A stretch of DNA of 28,913 nucleotides. Source: JADHUC01 sp964617665 (GTDB lineage Bacteria > Planctomycetota > Planctomycetia > Pirellulales > Pirellulaceae). A model generated the notes under the pieces. The model had not been told where the DNA came from and searched no databases. It worked only from the letters and a program-made list of their open reading frames with translations. The stretch covers positions 1 through 28,913 of the forward strand of contig CAZUAH010000131.1 of the NCBI GenBank assembly GCA_964617665.1. The letters run 5' to 3'. Below, piece by piece: positions 25,244-28,913 of the stretch (the stretch's first letter is position 1; every line of letters begins with the position of its first letter). The position numbers were made by a program, and so were the translations under genes.

Positions 25244-27391
25244 TCAGTTTTCCGGTTTTGCATCGGTGACGAGGACCTCGAATGGCGCAAGTTGGATCGT
25301 GTGCTTCCGGCCTGCCGTGACAACGATACCCGGTCGATTCGCGTCTTTCTTCCATGGGCTCTTCAGCGCGTACTTGCGTGTCGTACCTGTTGGCAACTCG
25401 AATGCCTCGGCGACGTCTAGACCGATCGTTGCGGGCTGTTTGCTTGGATTGCGAAGTGCCAAGACGGCTTTGTCCTTCGACCACGAAGCCCAACCGTATA
25501 CTTCGCCTTTCAACGGATCGCCGCCGACCCAATGGGTGTCGGCTAGAATGTCGGTGTTGCGCCGAGACCAGTTTGCGGCCTCGGCCAGTGCGTCCCAAAT
25601 CTCTGCCGCCATGAGGTCGGGCGCGATGTACAACTCTTGCAGATTTGTGCCGGTGCCGAAGAACGACCGGATTTCGTCGCGGATGTCTTTGACGTCGTAG
25701 GTTGGACGCGGTGAGGCCGGATCGTAGGGGTTGCCGGAGAGAGGTAGATGATTGACGTAGATACCGTGAATCATCAACGAACTGATGGGATACAACGGCG
25801 CCGCGCAAACGACGTTCTGATAGGTTTGACCGTCGCGATAGGTGATCCATTGCTGTCGAATTGAGCCTTCGCCCGCCAGGCCCGTGTCGCGCCCGTGACG
25901 CCAGGTGGAATCGGCGTGGAGCAGCCAGAACGGCGAAGGCCAGCTTCCGGTGGACGGATTGATGAAGACGTCGGGCTTGAGTTCGCGAAGCTCTGCGATC
26001 AATCGCAACAGCGCTTCTGCCTCCGCGCCAAACTCGCCCGCGCCGGGTTGATTGTTGCCGGCAGCGAAACCATCGAACTTGAAGTAGCTCGCGCCGTAGC
26101 GGTTCACCATGTTCGCGCATGCTTCGCGCACACGGCCGTAGTATTTCGGACCGGCCAGCGCGAGGCCGTGTCGATAGGTTTCAAAGCCTTGCGACTTCCC
26201 AGATTCAATCCTTGAGGTCTTTCCGGGATAGCCGCCGTTGGGCGACAGCCACACGCCCACAGAGGCACCGTAACACTGCGCCGCCTGTTGGGCCGGAGTG
26301 AATCCGTTCGGATAGCCGGAATGGAACTTCCAGACCAGCGTCTCGTCGTCCCATTCGAAGTCGTGACCAAACACATCCAAAACGACCTTTCGGCCTTCGA
26401 CCAGTTCGCGACCGAAGGTGTGAATGGTCTCAAGCCAAATTGACTCCTGCTTCTTTCGAAATTCCTCGGCTTCGCCCGGCTTTCCATGCCCTCGTCGTTG
26501 CCAGTACTCGCAGCCGATCTCCGATCCGTTGTTGTAATGCAGCAGTGGACGATACGGTTGCGCCCTTTCGCGTTCCAAGTAGTACAAGAAGCCTCGGCGG
26601 GGCTGTCCTGCGGGAACGACACCAACCACGGAGCTGCATACCAGCGGGCGGGCGGGACCGGCAACGCCCTTGAAAGGTAGGCTGCATCGGAAACGCTTCG
26701 CCGAAACGTTGGGCTCGTCGTCCGCCAATTGACTTTTCGACATTGGATGCTCGACCGCGAAGAACATACTGCCTGCCACGACCGGTGAGCCGTCCACACT
26801 GCCAACAATCTTGGCACCCCGTGCGGCCAGATCCCACATCACGATTTCGGCGACTTTGATTGACTCCTTCTTGGTCTCCACGCACAGCCGTTGTTGCACG
26901 TAGGTCGAACCATCCCGCATGGATGCCTGCCATCGAACTCGTAGCTTCTCGTCAGCCGAACGCAACTCGGCTATCACTCGCCGTCCGCCCGACCGTCCCG
27001 AAAGCCTCGTAGAATTGACGTTTGGCGTTAGCTCTTCAAGACACGGTTCACCGACAAGGACAAAATCGTTGGCCTTGAGAACCATCGGGCCATCGTCCGG
27101 CGCACCACATTGAACAATCTCGAAGCACTCCGTTTGCGACAGCGGGATCGTGTGGCCTGACAGCTTGTCGGTCACAGATTTCGGTTTCAGCCGGCCTGCC
27201 GCAATGTCCCAGACAAAGGACAATACATGGTTCTCGAGAACAATGGTTGTTGCGTCGATCCGAACGGTCGCCTCGCCTGGAGCCGGTCCGGGGAAAATGA
27301 CCGCCCCGGCCGTCCGTGGTGACAGAATGAGAAACAGGCCCATCACTACCGCCAGATGGCGCGTTCGGAACGTCGTTCTTCTCTTGTTCAT
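25244..27391 (-). CDS. Secreted GH36-like (clan GH-D type) alpha-glycosidase candidate
   Basis: The 715-residue protein has a signal peptide (MNKRRTTFRTRHLAVVMGLFLIL..., cleavage near AGA). An N-terminal beta-supersandwich (about 30-290) is followed by a TIM barrel (about 310-620) and a C-terminal beta domain. Barrel motifs resemble alpha-galactosidase-type enzymes: DVFGHDFEWDD, GVWLSPNGGYPG and YFKFDGFAAG, whose D440 is the likely nucleophile. The segment ADSTWRHGRDTGLAG follows, where D502 could be the acid/base. Such proteins are often annotated as 'alpha-galactosidase' or, wrongly, 'enterotoxin'. GAGGGA precedes the ATG at 27391; the frame is open for 59 codons further upstream, but that part lacks coding character. 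It is divergent from the second Gfo/Idh/MocA gene. The sugar specificity is unknown. Confidence 0.7.
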   Translation of the reverse strand: MNKRRTTFRTRHLAVVMGLFLILSPRTAGAVIFPGPAPGEATVRIDATTIVLENHVLSFVWDIAAGRLKPKSVTDKLSGHTIPLSQTECFEIVQCGAPDDGPMVLKANDFVLVGEPCLEELTPNVNSTRLSGRSGGRRVIAELRSADEKLRVRWQASMRDGSTYVQQRLCVETKKESIKVAEIVMWDLAARGAKIVGSVDGSPVVAGSMFFAVEHPMSKSQLADDEPNVSAKRFRCSLPFKGVAGPARPLVCSSVVGVVPAGQPRRGFLYYLERERAQPYRPLLHYNNGSEIGCEYWQRRGHGKPGEAEEFRKKQESIWLETIHTFGRELVEGRKVVLDVFGHDFEWDDETLVWKFHSGYPNGFTPAQQAAQCYGASVGVWLSPNGGYPGKTSRIESGKSQGFETYRHGLALAGPKYYGRVREACANMVNRYGASYFKFDGFAAGNNQPGAGEFGAEAEALLRLIAELRELKPDVFINPSTGSWPSPFWLLHADSTWRHGRDTGLAGEGSIRQQWITYRDGQTYQNVVCAAPLYPISSLMIHGIYVNHLPLSGNPYDPASPRPTYDVKDIRDEIRSFFGTGTNLQELYIAPDLMAAEIWDALAEAANWSRRNTDILADTHWVGGDPLKGEVYGWASWSKDKAVLALRNPSKQPATIGLDVAEAFELPTGTTRKYALKSPWKKDANRPGIVVTAGRKHTIQLAPFEVLVTDAKPEN

Positions 27392-27552
27392 CGTTTGTCC
27401 CTCGCCGATTCGCAAAACTGCCTTCCCTTGTTGCCCGAGGCACAGTTCCGGCACGATATATCGCTTACAATAACACAATCGCATTCGCTCGTGGTAAACT
27501 TCACTCCCTGAATTAAGTTCTTCACGTGCCTGAATCAGAAAGGAATGATGCC
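27392..27552. promoter_or_regulatory. Divergent promoter region of GH36-like and second Gfo/Idh/MocA genes
   Basis: The 161-base gap must drive both genes. It is more AT-rich than its flanks around 27456-27520 (GATATATCG, TTACAATAACACAAT). I found no -35/-10 pair with correct spacing good enough to assign to either direction, and no clear operator. Confidence 0.3.
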
Positions 27553-28851
27553 ATGACCGACAGGCCATCGACCTCGCGGCGAGCGTTTCTTCGATCGTCC
27601 ACCACCGGCGTTGTCGGCGGCGTGTTGACCACGCAGATCGCCATGCCTGCTGTCGCTTCCGGCACAGGCGTCAACGAAACGCTGAAGATCGGGCTGATCG
27701 GCTGCGGTGGGCGAGGCACCGGCGCTGCCGCTCAGGCATTGGACGCGGACAGCAACGTCGCGTTGACGGCGATGGGCGACCTGTTCGAGAACCAGTTGCA
27801 GCGGAGTCTGGATATTCTCCGCCAACGATCGCCGGAACAGGTGAAGGTCACGCCGGATCGCTGTTTCTTGGGCTTCGATGCGTTTCAAAAAGTGATCGAC
27901 AGCGACGTCGACCTAGTGCTGCTGGCAACGCCGCCCGGTTTTCGCGCACCGCAACTGGCGGCAGCGGTCAGGGCGGGCAAACACGCCTTTGTCGAGATCA
28001 CTGCGGCAATCGACGCGCCGGGCGTGCGCTCGGTTCTGCAATCTGCGGAACTAGCACGGCAGAAAAACATCGGCATCCTGTCCGGATTCTGTTGGCGCTA
28101 CGACGACCGGCACCGAGCGGTTGTGCAACAGATCCGAGATGGTGCGATCGGGGACATACGAGCGATTTACGCTACTTACTACCGCGGCAGCCTGTCGCAC
28201 AAGTACCATGGCAAGCGTACGCCGGAAATGACGGACGTGGAATGGCAAATTCGAGACTGGTACGACTATCTCTGGCTGTCAGGCGATGTGACTATCTTGC
28301 TGTCCGGCGGTCATAGCGTCGACAAGATGTCCTGGTGGCTCGACGACGAAATGCCGATTCGAGCTGTGGCAACCGGCAGTCGCGTGTCTTCAACCGACGG
28401 TAATACGTTTGACAACGGCTTCGTCGCATACGAGTATGCCAGCGGAATTCGCGGCTTTCTGGGCTGCCGTTCGCAATCTGCTTGTCACAACGAAAACGCC
28501 GACTACATCATCGGCGCGAGCGGAATCTGCACGATCGGCCGCGGCAGAGTCCCTGTCATCAGCGGCGAAAACGAGTGGCGGTACGAAGGCGAGAGGAACA
28601 ACATGTATCAGACCGAACACGACGAGTTTCTCGCGTCCATTCGTGCCGGTCGCCCTATCAACGATGGGACTCGGATGGCTCATACTACGCTGATGGCCAT
28701 CATGGGCCGGATGGCTGCCTACACGGGCCAGGAGATCACCTGGGAGGAGGCACTCAACTCCAAGGAATGTTTGACGCCGGAGAAACTCGAGTGGAACACG
28801 AAAATCGAGCTTCCTCCGATCGCCACGCCCGGCATGACGAAGTTCATCTAG
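27553..28851 (+). CDS. Tat-exported Gfo/Idh/MocA-like protein lacking the EKP lysine
   Basis: This 432-residue protein has a twin-arginine signal (TSRRAFLRSSTTGVVGG) and a Rossmann domain (GLIGCGGRGTG, LLATPPGFR). The second domain is typical of planctomycete Gfo/Idh/MocA proteins (EWQIRDWYDYLWLSGD, GGHSVDKMSWWL, FDNGFVAYEY). The normally invariant EKP motif reads EIT here (GKHAFVEITAAIDAPG), so Ile149 replaces the catalytic Lys and Thr replaces Pro. The His and Asp of the HxxD motif (GHSVD) remain. GH109 glycosidases, which share this fold, also lack the Lys (EVPAA). Simple dehydrogenase activity is therefore doubtful. The start at 27553 is supported by AAAGGAA upstream; an in-frame ATG at 27526 is less well placed. 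It ends 62 bases before the window edge. Confidence 0.88.
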   Translation: MTDRPSTSRRAFLRSSTTGVVGGVLTTQIAMPAVASGTGVNETLKIGLIGCGGRGTGAAAQALDADSNVALTAMGDLFENQLQRSLDILRQRSPEQVKVTPDRCFLGFDAFQKVIDSDVDLVLLATPPGFRAPQLAAAVRAGKHAFVEITAAIDAPGVRSVLQSAELARQKNIGILSGFCWRYDDRHRAVVQQIRDGAIGDIRAIYATYYRGSLSHKYHGKRTPEMTDVEWQIRDWYDYLWLSGDVTILLSGGHSVDKMSWWLDDEMPIRAVATGSRVSSTDGNTFDNGFVAYEYASGIRGFLGCRSQSACHNENADYIIGASGICTIGRGRVPVISGENEWRYEGERNNMYQTEHDEFLASIRAGRPINDGTRMAHTTLMAIMGRMAAYTGQEITWEEALNSKECLTPEKLEWNTKIELPPIATPGMTKFI

Positions 28852-28913
28852 AATAGACGACTAGTGCCGCAACCGGTAAGTCCTACGTCGCTAGAGCCAG
28901 AACTTGCCTGTTT

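Noticed and set aside
25220..25258. GACTC/GAGTC hairpin followed by TTTT stretches, as a terminator.
   Set aside because: A five-base stem with a 16-base loop is too weak and overlaps the end of the GH36-like gene.
1..28913. CRISPR array, insertion sequence, prophage or integrative element next to the tRNA gene.
   Set aside because: No spaced repeats, transposase, integrase or terminal repeats are visible, and the tRNA 3' end is not duplicated as an attachment site in the window.

Overview
The window looks like chromosomal DNA of a planctomycete, probably of the Pirellula/Rhodopirellula lineage. This is inferred from gene content, since no marker gene is present. The signs are a DUF1559 protein with a prepilin-type N-terminus, DUF1573 proteins, two Tat-exported Gfo/Idh/MocA proteins, a secreted ceramidase-like protein, a LamG/BNR sialidase-like protein, an EF-hand protein with a lysine-rich tail, and moderately high GC with sparse operons. 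I saw no phage, transposon, CRISPR or plasmid feature.

Left part (1-6958). A tRNA-Pro(CGG) gene with a recognisable promoter on the minus strand is followed by a plus-strand run. The run holds a cupin, a small membrane protein, an O-antigen-ligase/TPR fusion, a DUF1573 protein, a lipoprotein joining a metallophosphatase-like domain to four CxxCH haem sites, and a dual-specificity-phosphatase-like protein. Membrane protein and ligase are 12 bases apart, and ligase, DUF1573 protein and lipoprotein follow closely. They look like one cell-envelope transcription unit.

Middle (7030-14603). A ZIP-type metal transporter (minus) is divergent from a five-EF-hand protein (plus). The EF-hand gene ends in a strong nested-hairpin terminator shared with a convergent ceramidase-like gene. 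A LamG-sialidase-LamG protein and a DUF1559 protein follow.

Right part (14734-28851). Almost every product carries a Sec or Tat export signal. There is a 1228-residue GH101/DUF5696-like protein, a metzincin-like protein whose zinc motif carries one extra residue (HExxxHxxGxxH), a thioredoxin-like protein without CxxC, a Gfo/Idh/MocA protein, a tandem nitrilase whose first active site has lost its cysteine, a GH36-like alpha-glycosidase, and a second Gfo/Idh/MocA protein without the usual EKP lysine. The genes form three successive divergent pairs. Together they suggest an extracytoplasmic set for dismantling glycoconjugates (sialidase-like, alpha-glycosidase, amidase, peptidase and sugar-oxidising activities). 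The substrate cannot be read from the sequence. The most unusual points are the inserted residue in the zinc motif, the active/inactive nitrilase tandem, the lysine-less oxidoreductase, and a coding-like frame that continues past the nitrilase stop codon.
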